Positions 24,392 to 35,137 of a DNA stretch of 64,000 nt are shown piece by piece. Positions within the stretch are counted from its first letter, which is position 1, and every line of letters begins with the position of its first letter. Source of the DNA: Chlorobiaceae bacterium. Lineage in GTDB: Bacteria > Bacteroidota > Chlorobiia > Chlorobiales > Chlorobiaceae. A program made the position numbers and the translations under genes. The stretch covers positions 87,829 through 151,828 of the forward strand of contig JAAXWO010000001.1 in NCBI GenBank assembly GCA_013334965.1. Direction: 5' to 3'. The notes under the pieces were generated by a model, which did not search any database, was not told the origin of the DNA, and saw only the letters and a program-made list of their open reading frames with translations.

Positions 24392-25675
24392 TCAATTTTT
24401 TTTCAGGAGATAGACCTTGTCGTTCCTTCTGACCCGTCCACATCTGACCGTGAAGAGATCTCCCTGCACCACCTGTTCTACCGGTGCGTTATCGATGTAG
24501 AACTCGGCATCTGCCACGGTGACCAGCCCTGACGCGGGCCCCTGGATCGAGAGGGTCTCTCCGGCCTCAAACCCCTGCGGGGCGTGCACCAGGATCTCCG
24601 CGACGCCTGCCTTCGGGAAATACTTTCTGACTATGCCCAGGTAGACCTTTGTTTCCGTCGCCTCCGAGCCGGGGAATTTCGTCCATTCGCTTGCCGGGCG
24701 CCCGAAGTAGAAGCCGTTGGAGAATCCCCTGTTGTAGACCTTTGCGAGCTCTTTCTCAAGATCGGCCGAAAACTCGCAGTACGATTTCCTGAAGCCTGCT
24801 TCGTCGCGATGGGCCGCGATGAAGTCGATCGCCTTGCGGTAGCTCGCCGTGGTCGTGGACACATATTCGGGGCTCCGGTTCCTGCCTTCGATCTTGAATG
24901 CGCCGATACCGGCGTGGCAGAGCTGGTCCAGGAAGGTGATCGTGCAGAGGTCTTTCGGGCTCATGACATAGTCGGTGCCGATTTCGAGCTGGTGGTCCTC
25001 CTCGTCGTCGGTGATCAGGTAGGAGCGGCGGCAGGGTTGGAGGCACTCCCCGCGGTTGGCCGAGCGCCCGAAGAGCTCCTGCGAGATGAAGCAGCGTCCC
25101 GAGACGGCCACGCACATGGCGCCGTGTACGAAACACTCCATGGTGACCGGCAGCTTCTCTTCATCGATGCGGGCCGTGATCGACGCCGCCTGTTCGAGGG
25201 AGAGCTCCCGCGCCGGCACGATCATCGTCGCTCCCTGCGATGCGTAGAACCTGACGGCCTCGAAATTGCTCACCGATGCCTGCGTCGAGAGGTGGATCGG
25301 CATGTCGTGCCTCCTGCAGGCAGCTATGACGGCCAGGTCCCAGCAGATCACGGCATCCACTCCGCCCTTTTTCGCGGCCGATACGATTTGGTCGATGACC
25401 TCGATCTCCTCATCGTAGACTATGGAATTCAGCGCAAGGTAGTTTTTTGCGCCGTGGCTGCGGCACAGCCTTGCGACGCCTCCGAAGTCGCCCGGCCCGA
25501 ACCCTTTGCTCGAAGAGCGCATGTTGAAGCCTTCGGCCCCGAAATAGACGGCGTCGGCCCCGGCGTCGAGCGCAGCCCGCATCGAGGTCCAGTTTCCGGC
25601 AGGAGAGATGAGTTCAGGTCTGTTGCGTAATTTCGACACAGCTGCAGGGAATGGGTGAACGGTTAGAAACTTCAC
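24392..25675 (-). CDS. U32 family peptidase-like protein, TrhP/YegQ type
   Basis: 427 residues from a GTG at 25675 without a clear ribosome site; the conserved part starts RPELISPAG at about residue 18. The U32 signature is present around ECFVHGAMC and VSGRCFIS. Cysteines further on (ECLQPCR) fit an Fe-S site. E. coli TrhP of this family takes part in prephenate-dependent 5-hydroxyuridine formation in tRNA; older names call it a peptidase. The TrhP role is a family-level inference. Residues 340-427 form a C-terminal beta domain. Confidence 0.82.
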   Translation of the reverse strand: MKFLTVHPFPAAVSKLRNRPELISPAGNWTSMRAALDAGADAVYFGAEGFNMRSSSKGFGPGDFGGVARLCRSHGAKNYLALNSIVYDEEIEVIDQIVSAAKKGGVDAVICWDLAVIAACRRHDMPIHLSTQASVSNFEAVRFYASQGATMIVPARELSLEQAASITARIDEEKLPVTMECFVHGAMCVAVSGRCFISQELFGRSANRGECLQPCRRSYLITDDEEDHQLEIGTDYVMSPKDLCTITFLDQLCHAGIGAFKIEGRNRSPEYVSTTTASYRKAIDFIAAHRDEAGFRKSYCEFSADLEKELAKVYNRGFSNGFYFGRPASEWTKFPGSEATETKVYLGIVRKYFPKAGVAEILVHAPQGFEAGETLSIQGPASGLVTVADAEFYIDNAPVEQVVQGDLFTVRCGRVRRNDKVYLLKKN

Positions 25676-25753
25676 CGCGTTCGGCCAAGAACGGCGGAAA
25701 CCGAATTATTCGTTATAATATGAGCAAAAATAATCAGTCACCCCGACATCACC

Positions 25754-26542
25754 ATGAATGAAAGATTGGCCTCCGGCCTTCTTGCCGGTCTATCCGGCGC
25801 GCTGATCACCGCCGAAGCCCTGCTGGTCTCCATATACGGGTTTCAGCCGGGAATAGTCCTGTTCTGCCTTTCGATCTATGCAGGGGCGGTTGGCTTCCTG
25901 TTTTCGATGCGTACCCTTCTGGACGAAAGAAGCGGCGGAGTCGAAAGCGTTTCTGAACGAAGGGCCAAGGCGATGCAGGACCGTGGCATGAGCTCTATTC
26001 TCCAGGGTTATGACGTTGACGAAGAGTTCCTCGGCCGTGGACGGGGCGGAAGCAAGCCCACGTCGGCAAAGGCCGCCGGGCGATCCGCCGATGCAGGGGA
26101 TCTGCCGCCTGACGACGAAGCCCTGAAGTCGGCAATTATCGCTTATGCCGGTATGGCCGGAGGTTTGGAGGGGCTGCGACAAACGCTCGAATCGATGGAC
26201 GACTCCTCTTTCAGGACCATGGCCCGCAAGGCGGGGATTGCAGGCGTAACCAGGGAGCGTGCGATTGCCGTGGCGACTGGGCTTGCTGCCGGCGGGCAAA
26301 CGGAACATGAGCATTCCCGGCCTCCGCTGGAGCTTTCCATTGACCGCGAAACCTTCGATGACTACATCCGGCGTGGGATGAACGAAGGGGACTCCTGTCC
26401 CGACGATGACGATTGCGTCGGTTATTCCATCGGACTCGATGCCGCAGGCCTGTCCGGTCTGCCGTCGGAGCCGCCGACCGATTTTTCCCACGATCCGAAG
26501 GCGATCTTTTCCAGGATCAACCGGCCGGGCGGCAGGCGATGA
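25754..26542 (+). CDS. Unknown membrane-anchored protein
   Basis: 262 residues. Two hydrophobic segments at about 7-28 and 32-55 are followed by a long soluble, Gly/Asp-rich region with repeated acidic patches (GDSCPDDDDCVG near 217). No domain is recognised. The start ATG 25754 lies 41 bp past a TATAAT-like box. The stop overlaps the TrmH-type gene by four bases, so the two are probably coupled. Likely conserved only among close relatives. Confidence 0.6.
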   Translation: MNERLASGLLAGLSGALITAEALLVSIYGFQPGIVLFCLSIYAGAVGFLFSMRTLLDERSGGVESVSERRAKAMQDRGMSSILQGYDVDEEFLGRGRGGSKPTSAKAAGRSADAGDLPPDDEALKSAIIAYAGMAGGLEGLRQTLESMDDSSFRTMARKAGIAGVTRERAIAVATGLAAGGQTEHEHSRPPLELSIDRETFDDYIRRGMNEGDSCPDDDDCVGYSIGLDAAGLSGLPSEPPTDFSHDPKAIFSRINRPGGRR

Positions 26543-27333
26543 AAGGGCCGATTTATCCTCCGCTGAGCAAGGCGATGCTCAGTCGCCTGGTCAAGCTCGG
26601 CCAGAAAAAACATCGCGATATCGAAGGGATGTTCCTCGCAGAGGGAGTTCGCACGGTGAGCGAGCTGCTCGACGGGTTGCCAGATCCTGGGCTGCTTCAG
26701 GCGCTCGTTCTCGAAGAACATGCCGTCGCCCGCATGAGCGGCCTGAAACGCTTCAAAGGGAAGGTGTTCATCGCCGATGCAGACTCCTTTTCGCGCCTGG
26801 CTCAGACCACGACGCCCCAGGGGGTGTGCGCGGCATTCAGGAAGCAGTCGGTCGCCAGATTCCAGCCGGCGTCCGGCCGATCGTTTGTCGTTGCGCTCGA
26901 CGACGTCCAGGACCCCGGCAATGTCGGCACCATAATCCGCACCGCCGCCTGGTTCGGCGCGGATGCCGTCATCTGCGGCGAGGGCACCGCCGATCCCTAC
27001 AACGCCAAGTCGGTCAGGTCGAGCGCAGGCAGCATCCATGCCATCAGGATACTTTCCGTACCGAGCATCGCGAAGGAGCTGCAGCGACTGCAGGGCGAGG
27101 GGTTCATGGTGACGGCTGCGTCGCTTGACGGCAGCGATTACCGCAGTTTCGATGATTGGCCTCTCCGTAGGGCGCTGGTCATAGGCAACGAGGCGAACGG
27201 TATCAGCCCCGATGTGCTCGAACTGGCCGATCGCCTGCTCCTTATCCCCCATGCCGGAAGCGAACCGGCTGTTGAATCGCTGAACGCCTCTGTTTCGGCA
27301 GGCATCCTTATGGCCGGTCTGTCGTTCGTCTGA
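26539..27333 (+). CDS. SpoU/TrmH-family RNA 2'-O-methyltransferase
   Basis: 264 residues from ATG 26539, which overlaps the previous stop (ATGA). An N-terminal substrate-binding domain is followed by the SPOUT knot: motif 1 LDDVQDPGNVGTIIRTA (about 121-137), motif 2 LVIGNEANGIS (about 215-225) and motif 3 NASVSAGILMAGL (about 251-263). It methylates a ribose 2'-OH of rRNA or tRNA using SAM. The exact site cannot be told; the RlmB/TsnR-like group is closest. Confidence 0.9.
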   Translation: MKGPIYPPLSKAMLSRLVKLGQKKHRDIEGMFLAEGVRTVSELLDGLPDPGLLQALVLEEHAVARMSGLKRFKGKVFIADADSFSRLAQTTTPQGVCAAFRKQSVARFQPASGRSFVVALDDVQDPGNVGTIIRTAAWFGADAVICGEGTADPYNAKSVRSSAGSIHAIRILSVPSIAKELQRLQGEGFMVTAASLDGSDYRSFDDWPLRRALVIGNEANGISPDVLELADRLLLIPHAGSEPAVESLNASVSAGILMAGLSFV

Positions 27334-27351
27334 TGGTTCTCCATTACCGTC

Positions 27352-27369
27352 GTCCCGATTTGTCGGGAC
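27352..27369 (+). terminator. Hairpin after the TrmH-type gene
   Basis: GTCCCGA (27352-27358) pairs with TCGGGAC (27363-27369) around TTTG, 19 bp past the stop. No T-run follows, so it may also be a REP-like unit. Confidence 0.4.
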
Positions 27370-27427
27370 TCCTGCATGTGAGAGGTTAACAACCAACCCC
27401 AAACCGGCCCGCCAAAAGGGAGAACGC

Positions 27428-28477
27428 ATGATTCAGGCTTTTGAACAGATGATTTTCCGGAACCTTACCCCGTTGTCGATCCGGCATCTTCAGCCGCCCG
27501 ATATCGGCAGGGCGACAGGGCTTTCAGCGGCGGTTTACCGGCAGCTCGAACAGGAGTTCCAGGCGGTTCCTCCCATCACGATGCACCATCTGAACCCGCA
27601 ACTCATGGCGGGGGTATGGAGCGCATGCCGGGAGTCGCTGATCGCCGGTCCGGACCGTGCGCTCAAGGAGGCGGTGGCGGTATCGGTTTCCAGGTCTAAC
27701 CGTTGTCCCTACTGCGTGCAGGCGCATACCTCCATGCTTCGGGGATCAGGAGACATGTCGGCGCTCAGGGCGGCTGAAGGGAGTTCGGAGGGGCCGGAGG
27801 CTTTCAGCGAGGTCGTCGCCTGGGCCGCCGCGACAGGAACGCCGTTTCCAAAACCGTCCGTTCTGCCTTTTTCAGAAGAAAAGGCTCCTGCGGTCATGGC
27901 CACCGCCGTGCTGTTCCACTACATCAACAGGGTGGTCAACATCTTTCTCGACGATACGATGATGCCCATTGTCGGCAAGGTGCCGGTGATCGGCGAGCAG
28001 GCGTTCAGGATCTTCAGCAGCGTCGTCTCCGGACGGATCGTCACGGTTGAAGTCGCTCCAGGTGTTTTCCTGACGGAAGCCCCGGATACGCCTTTGCCGG
28101 AGGCGTTCGGCTGGGCGTCGGGCGATGCCGATGTTTCCGGCGGGTTGCACAGGTTTGCGGCTGCGGCCATTGCTGCCGCCGCGGACTCTGTCGATGCCGG
28201 AGTGCAGGAGCTGGTGAGAGATCGCGTGGCGGGATGGAAAGGCGAGCCACAGGGACCCGGAAAGGGATGGGTAGACAGGGCGGTATCCGTTTTGCCGGAA
28301 CAGAAGCGTCCGCAGGCCCGCATGGCCCTGCTGTCGGCCATTGCGTCCTGGGCCGTGGACGATGCGGAGGTCGCTGCGTTCAGGCAAACCGGCCTCGGCG
28401 ACAGGGAGTTGCTCGATACGGCGGCCTGGGGCGCCTATCTCGCGGCGGAAAGAGTCGCCGGATGGATTGCTTCCTGA
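27428..28477 (+). CDS. AhpD/carboxymuconolactone decarboxylase-like protein
   Basis: 349 residues. The AhpD-type active-site motif CPYCVQAH sits at about 98-105, with redox cysteines spaced CxxC and a conserved His. The family includes alkylhydroperoxidase AhpD and peroxidase-related proteins. At about twice the usual length, it seems to contain a second, degenerate AhpD-like half (from about 230) without a CxxC. A role in peroxide defence is inferred. GGGAGAACGC precedes ATG 27428. Confidence 0.75.
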   Translation: MIQAFEQMIFRNLTPLSIRHLQPPDIGRATGLSAAVYRQLEQEFQAVPPITMHHLNPQLMAGVWSACRESLIAGPDRALKEAVAVSVSRSNRCPYCVQAHTSMLRGSGDMSALRAAEGSSEGPEAFSEVVAWAAATGTPFPKPSVLPFSEEKAPAVMATAVLFHYINRVVNIFLDDTMMPIVGKVPVIGEQAFRIFSSVVSGRIVTVEVAPGVFLTEAPDTPLPEAFGWASGDADVSGGLHRFAAAAIAAAADSVDAGVQELVRDRVAGWKGEPQGPGKGWVDRAVSVLPEQKRPQARMALLSAIASWAVDDAEVAAFRQTGLGDRELLDTAAWGAYLAAERVAGWIAS

Positions 28478-28545
28478 TTAATAAAAAAGGGCTTTTCCAG
28501 AAAGCATAGCCGGGTTTCAGGCGCTTCCGGTTTAATTGGTTTCTC

Positions 28546-29397
28546 CTACTCCGGCCTGACCATCAGCACCGGGTAGTCGATCTCGTCGACCAGAGTCCTG
28601 AGGATCTCTTCGGGGATATTCAGGCGGTTGCCCAGGACAAGGAGCCCTGAGTCGATCATCCTGACATAACGGGCAAACTGATGGGGGTCGGTCAACGCAA
28701 GATGGTGGTACTCAGCGGCAATGCCTGACGATTCCACCAATGCGCCGACCTCATGCCGGCAGTGCTCTTCGGCGTCAGGGTCGGGGTTGGTGACGATGAG
28801 ATGGAGCGAACTCTCCGGTCCGGAGATAGCCAGGGCGGTTTCAAGGGCGTGCCTGGAACTTTCCGATCCGTCGTAGAGCACCATCAGGGGACCGTCGGCG
28901 GCTGTAACGCCCGGACGCATAAGCATCACACTCTTTTTGCCTTCCCAGAACGCAGCCATTGCAGTCGAACCGAGTCCCTTGCGGCACGACGGAGACCTTC
29001 CGCTGCGTCCAAGCACGATCATGTCCGCGTCTGTTGCTGCCGACATGATTATTTCCGGCACAATGCCCCGAAGTGCCCGGAATGTATGCCGGAGCCGGAA
29101 CGTTTCGGAGGTGCGCTGCAGCATCTCCCCTGCCTGGCGAGCCTGGAGCCTGAGCAGGCGTTCGAGCTGGTCGGGATCGAGTTTTTCAGTCGTCGTACTG
29201 TAAAGCCTCACCTCCTCGAAGAACGGTAGCCCTGCCAGATGCAGAAGGTTGATGTCTTCGACAAAGATGCCGATGAGTTCGGCCTTGAGCCTGGCCGCCA
29301 GCTCTGCGGCCGCGTCGAGCGAAGCCCTGCTGTGTGGCGAACAGTCCAGTGCGACGGCTATCGAGCGGATTGCTCCGGTTTTGATCGATGACGGCAT
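28546..29397 (-). CDS. Universal stress protein with two Usp domains
   Basis: 283 residues from ATG 29397, preceded by GGAAGC. The first Usp domain runs from IRSIAVALDCSPHS to the ATP-loop-like IVLGRSGRSPSCRKGLGS (about 135-155). The second covers about 175-283 and starts PLMVLYDGSESSRHAL, with a degenerate nucleotide loop (VLGNRLNIPEEI). It lies 17 bp behind the Lon-like gene on the same strand and probably shares its transcript, which fits a stress-related unit. Confidence 0.85.
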   Translation of the reverse strand: MPSSIKTGAIRSIAVALDCSPHSRASLDAAAELAARLKAELIGIFVEDINLLHLAGLPFFEEVRLYSTTTEKLDPDQLERLLRLQARQAGEMLQRTSETFRLRHTFRALRGIVPEIIMSAATDADMIVLGRSGRSPSCRKGLGSTAMAAFWEGKKSVMLMRPGVTAADGPLMVLYDGSESSRHALETALAISGPESSLHLIVTNPDPDAEEHCRHEVGALVESSGIAAEYHHLALTDPHQFARYVRMIDSGLLVLGNRLNIPEEILRTLVDEIDYPVLMVRPE

Positions 29398-29414
29398 TGC
29401 AGTTTCGCTTCCGG

Positions 29415-31847
29415 TTACCGTCTCTTTTTCGGTTTTTCCTTCGCATCGACTTCGTACGACTTCTGCTTTTCGGCCATCGCCTTGAGCCGTTCCACGACTC
29501 TCCTGTTGACCGTTCCGGGAGGCCATGCTCCATCGGGACCGGCTTCACCGGCCGGAATTCCGGTAAGGAGCTCGATGCCCTGGTCGATATGGGAGACGGG
29601 GTAGATGGCAAAGAGACCAGATTCAACAGCCTTGACGATATCGTTCCTGAGCATCAGGTTCGAGACGTTTGATGCTGGAATCAGCACTCCGTGTCGTCCG
29701 GTCAGCCCCCGCTGGGAGCATAGATCGAAATAGCCCTCGATTTTTTCATTGACGCCCCCGATCGCCTGTACTTCGCCGTACTGGTTCACTGAACCGGTTA
29801 CGGCCAGCCATTGCCGGATGGGGATGGCTGCTATGGCGGAGAGCAATGCGTAAAGCTCGGCCGAAGATGCGCTGTCTCCCTCGACTCCGCTGTATGATTG
29901 TTCGAAGACCAGGGTGGCAGAGAGCGAGAGCGGCTCGTCGGCGGCATAGCGTGCGCCGAGGAATCCCGACAGGATCATCACCCCTTTCGAATGGATGGGT
30001 CCTCCCATGTCGACCTCACGTTCAATGTCGATCACCTCGCCTTCGCCAAGCCTTGCCCTTGCCGTGATTCTGCATGGAAGGCCGAAGCTTCGGTCTCCGA
30101 GCGAATAGACGGACAAGCCGTTGATCTGGCCGATTTTTTCCGAGTCGGTGTCGATCAGGATGGTGCCGCGCATTATGGCCTCCCGGAGGCGCTCCTGCAT
30201 GCGGGAGGCCCGGTAGAGCTGGGCATCGAGCACCGCCTGGATGTCCTCGGCAGTCACGATATCCCTGCCGGATCCGGATGCGCGGTGGTTCGCCTCATGC
30301 ACGAGGTCGCAGATGCTTTGCAGGTTGGTGGTGAGCTTGGTCGCGTCGCCGGTCAGTCGGGATCCCTGCTCGATCACCCTGGCAACGGCTTCCCGGTCGA
30401 AATGGCAGAGTTTTTCGCGCACAGCCATCGAGCCGATCAGGCGTGCGTAGGCAAGATGGGTCTCATGGTTCCGATCCATTTCATCTTCAAAATCGGCAGC
30501 CACCTTGAACAGTTCGTTGAAGTCGGGATCATAGGTGCTCAGCATGTAATAGAGCCTTCGTTCGCCGAGCAGGATGACCTTGACATCCAGGGGAATCGGT
30601 TCCGGTTCGATTGAGATCGTGCTGACCAGGCTGTAGAGCTGCGCGAGCGATTCGATGCTTACCTGCCGGGTGCGGAGCGCTTTTTTCAGGGCTTCCCATG
30701 CGAATGGTTCCAGGAGCAGCCGTCGTGCGTCGAGGATGAGGTAGCCGCCGTTGGCCCGGTGGAGCGCGCCCGGTTTGATCAGGGTGAAATCGGTGACCAG
30801 TGTGCCCAACTGCGACGTGTGTTCGATGTCGCCGATCAGGTTCTGGCATCCCGGCTTGTCTTCGATGATCACCGGCGCGCCGTTCATCCGGCTGTTGTCG
30901 ATCATGACGTTGACCCGGTAGCGGATGAAGAAGCGGCTCCTGTTCATCGGCTTCCGGAATGTATGCGTCCTGGGAGGCTCATCGTCGGAAGGCTCCTGAT
31001 CGAGGAACTGTTCGAAGTTCTCGACGATATCGTTTTCAATGGCATCGAGGTGTCGGACGACGTCGCCCAGGTCCCGGTATTTGGTCCTGATCTCAGCGAA
31101 AAGGGGTTTTATGGTGAAACCGGAGACATCCCTGTTGAGGGCATTGAGTTTCTCAAGAGTTTCACGGTTCCATTTGGGTATCTGCGCCATGATCGACTGG
31201 AGGCTGTCCCTGAGCCTTTCGATCTCCATTTCGATGGTGTCGCGCTTCTCCTTCTTCAGGCGCATGTAATCGTCGGATTCGATCACTTTGCCTTTCAGGG
31301 TAGGCGCGAACGCGAAGCCTCCGGGAGTTCGGATCAGGGAGACGTCGTGCTGCTTCGCATCCAGTTCGAGTTTGTCGATAGCGCTGGCCTGCTTCTCCTG
31401 GAACGACTCCCGGATCTCCTTTTCCCTCGACTGGTACTCTTCGCTGCTGAAGGCAGCGGGCATGACGTTGAAAAGGGTGTCGACGAGGTGATCCAGGTCG
31501 TTGCTGAGCATGCATGCCTTGCCGGGGGGCAGGCGCAGTGCCTTCGGGGTTCTCGTTTTTTCGAAGTTGTAGACGTAGCACCAGTCGTCCGGGCATGGAG
31601 CTTCGGGGGTAAGGGTGCTGAGGAACTGAAGTACGGTCGACTGCTTGCCTGTTCCGGATGGGCCGAGGGCAAAAAGGTTGAATCCGTCGTGCCTTATGCT
31701 CATTCCTAACCTTATGGCATCAAGGGCTCGTTGCTGGCCTGCGATTTCGGTCGTGCCGTCAAGGTCGGCAGTGGTCTTGAAGTCGAACTCTCCGGGATCG
31801 CATCTGATGAACAACTGGGAAGCGGCAAGTTTTTCAGGTGCCTGCAT
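29415..31847 (-). CDS. Lon-like ATP-dependent protease (LonB/AAA_32 type)
   Basis: 810 residues. Walker [10 protein letters not shown] is at 62-70. A long helical insert (about 150-300) precedes the second half of the AAA module. The C-terminal Lon protease domain has the catalytic Ser in [10 protein letters not shown] (near 665) and the Lys in [10 protein letters not shown] (near 705). The Lon N-terminal substrate domain is missing, as in this bacterial family related to E. coli YcbZ/LonH. An AAGGAG site precedes ATG 31847. Substrate unknown. Confidence 0.9.
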   Translation of the reverse strand: MQAPEKLAASQLFIRCDPGEFDFKTTADLDGTTEIAGQQRALDAIRLGMSIRHDGFNLFALGPSGTGKQSTVLQFLSTLTPEAPCPDDWCYVYNFEKTRTPKALRLPPGKACMLSNDLDHLVDTLFNVMPAAFSSEEYQSREKEIRESFQEKQASAIDKLELDAKQHDVSLIRTPGGFAFAPTLKGKVIESDDYMRLKKEKRDTIEMEIERLRDSLQSIMAQIPKWNRETLEKLNALNRDVSGFTIKPLFAEIRTKYRDLGDVVRHLDAIENDIVENFEQFLDQEPSDDEPPRTHTFRKPMNRSRFFIRYRVNVMIDNSRMNGAPVIIEDKPGCQNLIGDIEHTSQLGTLVTDFTLIKPGALHRANGGYLILDARRLLLEPFAWEALKKALRTRQVSIESLAQLYSLVSTISIEPEPIPLDVKVILLGERRLYYMLSTYDPDFNELFKVAADFEDEMDRNHETHLAYARLIGSMAVREKLCHFDREAVARVIEQGSRLTGDATKLTTNLQSICDLVHEANHRASGSGRDIVTAEDIQAVLDAQLYRASRMQERLREAIMRGTILIDTDSEKIGQINGLSVYSLGDRSFGLPCRITARARLGEGEVIDIEREVDMGGPIHSKGVMILSGFLGARYAADEPLSLSATLVFEQSYSGVEGDSASSAELYALLSAIAAIPIRQWLAVTGSVNQYGEVQAIGGVNEKIEGYFDLCSQRGLTGRHGVLIPASNVSNLMLRNDIVKAVESGLFAIYPVSHIDQGIELLTGIPAGEAGPDGAWPPGTVNRRVVERLKAMAEKQKSYEVDAKEKPKKRR

Positions 31848-32037
31848 GTCGGGTGCTCCTTTTTCAGGTCGGGTGGAGGCCGGTGATGTACGAACGGCCC
31901 CTGCCGGAATCAGCGGTTCGATTCACAATGTCCGCCACCATGAATCCCGGACAGGCTTGCGACAGGTGCGCGATTCATGGTGACGAACTCATATGCTGAA
32001 ACAGCCGGTTTGCCTGTAATGGTTCCCGGCGAAGGTT

Positions 32038-32793
32038 TCAGGCCTCATCTGGCTCTTCGATGGCTTTATGCAGGTGAACAGGTTCAGTATCCTTTTTCCT
32101 GAGCCTGAGGTTGAGCATCTCAACGCAAACGGAGAAGGCCATGGCGAAATAGATGTACCCCTTCGGGAATTCAAAACCGGCCCCCTCGGCGAACAGGGTG
32201 ACGCCCACCAGGATCAGGAAGCTGAGCGCCAGCATCTTGATGGTGGGGTGGCGCTCGACGAAATCTCCGATCGATTTGGAAGCTACCATCATGATGAGGA
32301 CGGCGATCATTATGGAGATGATCATGACCGGAATATCCTTTGCAAGTCCTACGGCAGTGATGACCGAGTCGAGTGAAAAGACGATGTCGATAAGGGCAAT
32401 CTGGATGAGCGTCGAAACGAATCCCGAGGCGGAGCGCTCCTTTGCGTCTTCATTTTCGCTGCCCTCAAGGCTCTGATGGATCTCGTGGGTGCTTTTTGCG
32501 AGAAGGAACAGGCCGCCTCCGAGGAGGATCATGTCCCGGCCGGTCACGGCGTGTCCGAATACGGAAAAGAGCGGGGAGACAAGCCCCATGACCCAGGTGA
32601 TGGAGAGCAGCAGGGCGATACGGGTCAGCATGGCCAGCCCGAGGCCGAGAACCCGCCCCGAACTCCGCTGTTCGGCAGGCATCCGGCTGACGATGATGGT
32701 GATGAAGATGATATTGTCGATGCCCAGGACGATCTCAAGGGATGTCAGGGTTGCCAGGGCGATCCATGCTTCAGGACTAAAAATCCATTCCAT
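32038..32793 (-). CDS. TerC-family integral membrane protein
   Basis: 251 residues with about seven hydrophobic segments. Acidic residues within the membrane part (LEIVLGIDNIIFI at about 19-31 and IVFSLDSVITAVG near 135-147) are the TerC hallmark. TerC proteins are linked to tellurite resistance, metal ion homeostasis (Mn) and membrane protein metallation. The exact role here is unknown. It is divergent from the aldehyde dehydrogenase gene, with a 147-bp gap. Confidence 0.9.
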   Translation of the reverse strand: MEWIFSPEAWIALATLTSLEIVLGIDNIIFITIIVSRMPAEQRSSGRVLGLGLAMLTRIALLLSITWVMGLVSPLFSVFGHAVTGRDMILLGGGLFLLAKSTHEIHQSLEGSENEDAKERSASGFVSTLIQIALIDIVFSLDSVITAVGLAKDIPVMIISIMIAVLIMMVASKSIGDFVERHPTIKMLALSFLILVGVTLFAEGAGFEFPKGYIYFAMAFSVCVEMLNLRLRKKDTEPVHLHKAIEEPDEA

Positions 32794-32940
32794 GCGGGGT
32801 GAGTCAGGAAAACGTTGTTAAAGGAGTATTCTCAAGTTGAAATGTACGCCCTAAGCACATGACTGGCAAAATCCCTTTTCTTTCATGCGAATATTCTACA
32901 TTTAATCAAGGGCGGCTCTATTAGTCTGCCTGGTACAGTT

Positions 32941-34329
32941 ATGACCGATTTTTACGATCCAGGGGTGCATTCCGGGCTGAAACGGTGTTTCGACAGCGGA
33001 AGGACCCGGCCTCTCGAATGGAGAGTTTCACAGCTCCGGGGGGTTGCCTCATTCCTTCATGGAAATGAGGCTGCGATCGCCCGGGCCGTGCGTGCCGATT
33101 TCGGCAAGCCGGAGGCCGAGATGTTCCTGACCGAGACCGGTTATCTTGCAGGTGAAACAAGGCATGCCATAAAAAACCTCCATCGATGGATGAAGCCCCG
33201 ACGGGTGGGAGTGCCTCTGCACTACCTGCCAGCAAGGGCTTTCGTTGAGCGCGAGCCGCTTGGCGTCGTGCTCGTCATCGGCGCGTGGAACTATCCTCTT
33301 CAGCTTTGCCTGGCTCCGCTCATCGGTGCGCTTGCAGCAGGCAACTGCATTGTCCTTAAACCGTCGGAGCTTGCTCCGGCCACTTCGAACCTGCTTGCGT
33401 CAACCCTGCACAACTACCTCGATCCTGAAGCCGTGAAAGTGGTTGAGGGGGGAGCCGAACAGATCGAAGTGCTTCTTCGCCACAGGTTCGACCGTATTTT
33501 TTTCACCGGAAGCCGACAGAAAGGCCAGGAGGTGATGCTGGCCGCGGCGCGTCATCTCACCCCGGTGACTCTCGAACTCGGAGGAAAATGTCCCTGCATC
33601 GTGACGGAACATGCGGATCTGCGCGTTGCGGCCCGGAGAATCGTCTGGGCCAAATTCCTTAATGCCGGACAGACCTGCGTGGCGCCGGATTATCTTCTTG
33701 TGCATGAATCCGTCGAAGAGCGCCTTTCGGGGTTGATGATGGATGCCCTGGATCTTTTCTATGGCCCCGACCCGAAATCCAGCCCCGATTATTCGCGCAT
33801 CGTGGATGGCCGGAATTTCCTGCGCCTCAGGGAGCTTCAGCATCAAGGTACGTTCATCGCCGGAGGCGGTTCGGACGAGTCCGATCTCTATATCGCTCCC
33901 ACTATCGTCCGTGGCGTCGAGCCGGAGTCTCCGCTTATGCAGGAGGAGATCTTCGGGCCCGTCCTTCCTGTGATTTCTTTCCCTTCGCTGTCAAAAGCCC
34001 TGGAGATCGTCCGTCGGCAACCGGATCCGATCGCCGTTTACCTGTTTTCCCGAGATCGCCGCGAGCTAATTCAGTTAAGGGAGCAGACCAGGAGCGGAGG
34101 CATATGCTGCAACGACCTTCTTTTTCAGGCATCCATTCCTGACCTTCCTTTCGGCGGCAGGGGGTTGAGCGGCATGGGAGTCTATCACGGCAGGGCCGGG
34201 TTTGAGACCTTTACCTCTCCGAGGAGCGTGCTGAACCGGACCGGTTTTCCAGATCCGGATTTGCGTTACCCGCCATATGGCGCCGCCAAATTCAGCCTGC
34301 TCAGGAAAATCGTCACAATGTTTTCGTAG
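32941..34329 (+). CDS. Aldehyde dehydrogenase, fatty-aldehyde type
   Basis: 462 residues. The general base is E212 in LELGGKC and the catalytic nucleophile C246 in NAGQTC. Length and the C-terminal hydrophobic tail ([11 protein letters not shown]) resemble class 3 fatty aldehyde dehydrogenases, which lack the long N-terminal arm. It probably oxidises medium or long chain aldehydes with NAD(P). Patatin and a beta-barrel gene follow without gaps, suggesting a lipid or envelope theme. Confidence 0.9.
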   Translation: MTDFYDPGVHSGLKRCFDSGRTRPLEWRVSQLRGVASFLHGNEAAIARAVRADFGKPEAEMFLTETGYLAGETRHAIKNLHRWMKPRRVGVPLHYLPARAFVEREPLGVVLVIGAWNYPLQLCLAPLIGALAAGNCIVLKPSELAPATSNLLASTLHNYLDPEAVKVVEGGAEQIEVLLRHRFDRIFFTGSRQKGQEVMLAAARHLTPVTLELGGKCPCIVTEHADLRVAARRIVWAKFLNAGQTCVAPDYLLVHESVEERLSGLMMDALDLFYGPDPKSSPDYSRIVDGRNFLRLRELQHQGTFIAGGGSDESDLYIAPTIVRGVEPESPLMQEEIFGPVLPVISFPSLSKALEIVRRQPDPIAVYLFSRDRRELIQLREQTRSGGICCNDLLFQASIPDLPFGGRGLSGMGVYHGRAGFETFTSPRSVLNRTGFPDPDLRYPPYGAAKFSLLRKIVTMFS

Positions 34330-34330
34330 C

Positions 34331-35137
34331 ATGGATATACAGAAGGGTCAAACGGCGGGCTCGTTGAAGGAGCCGGAATCAAGGATAGGCCTCGCGTTGG
34401 GTGGGGGTGCCGTGCTCGGGGCGGCGCATGTCGGCGTACTGAAGGCGATGCATGAGCTGGATATCAGGCCGGATTTCGTATCCGGCACCAGCATCGGGTC
34501 GTTCATCGCGGCGCTGTATGCGTTCGGCAAAAGATGGGACGAGCTCGAAACGTTGGCCAGGGAACTTGACTGGTCGGACCTCTCGGGCCTCACGATCTCC
34601 GGATATGGCCTGCTGTCGAACAGGAAGTTCGGCGATATCGTCAAACGCCTCCTCGGATCATGCCGGATCGAAGACGCTCCGCTGCCCCTGGCGATCGTCT
34701 CGACCGATATCTGCACGGGAAGAAAGGTGGTGATGCGAAGGGGGGATGTGGCTATGGCCGTCATGGCCAGCTCTTCGATCCCCGGTATTTTCCGGCCTGT
34801 CGAGTGCCGCAGCATGTTGCTGGTCGACGGGGTGCTGACCGAAAATGTCCCGATTTCACCCCTGGTCGACATGGGTGCGGAGAGGATCATCTGTGTTGAC
34901 CTGCTTGGCATGCATACCTTCAGGCGCCCGGAACATATGGCCACACTGCTGCTCAACGCGTTTTACAGCGCAATGCGTGCCATTTCGCAGATTCAGATAC
35001 AGGGGGCCGACCTGGTTATCAGCCCGGATCTCTCCGGCTTCAGCCTCGTCGATATGTCTGCAGTCCCGGAGATTCTCGAAACCGGATACCGTGCGGCGTA
35101 TCCTTTGCTCAAGGCCTGGAAGGAGCAACTCGAATGA
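34331..35137 (+). CDS. Patatin-like phospholipase (RssA/NTE type)
   Basis: 268 residues from ATG 34331, one base after the aldehyde dehydrogenase stop. The oxyanion loop GGGAVLG is at 24-30 and the nucleophile elbow GTSIG at 52-56 (Ser54). The catalytic Asp lies in [12 protein letters not shown] (near 177). These serine-aspartate dyad enzymes release fatty acids from phospholipids. No signal peptide is seen. It overlaps the next gene by four bases. Confidence 0.9.
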   Translation: MDIQKGQTAGSLKEPESRIGLALGGGAVLGAAHVGVLKAMHELDIRPDFVSGTSIGSFIAALYAFGKRWDELETLARELDWSDLSGLTISGYGLLSNRKFGDIVKRLLGSCRIEDAPLPLAIVSTDICTGRKVVMRRGDVAMAVMASSSIPGIFRPVECRSMLLVDGVLTENVPISPLVDMGAERIICVDLLGMHTFRRPEHMATLLLNAFYSAMRAISQIQIQGADLVISPDLSGFSLVDMSAVPEILETGYRAAYPLLKAWKEQLE

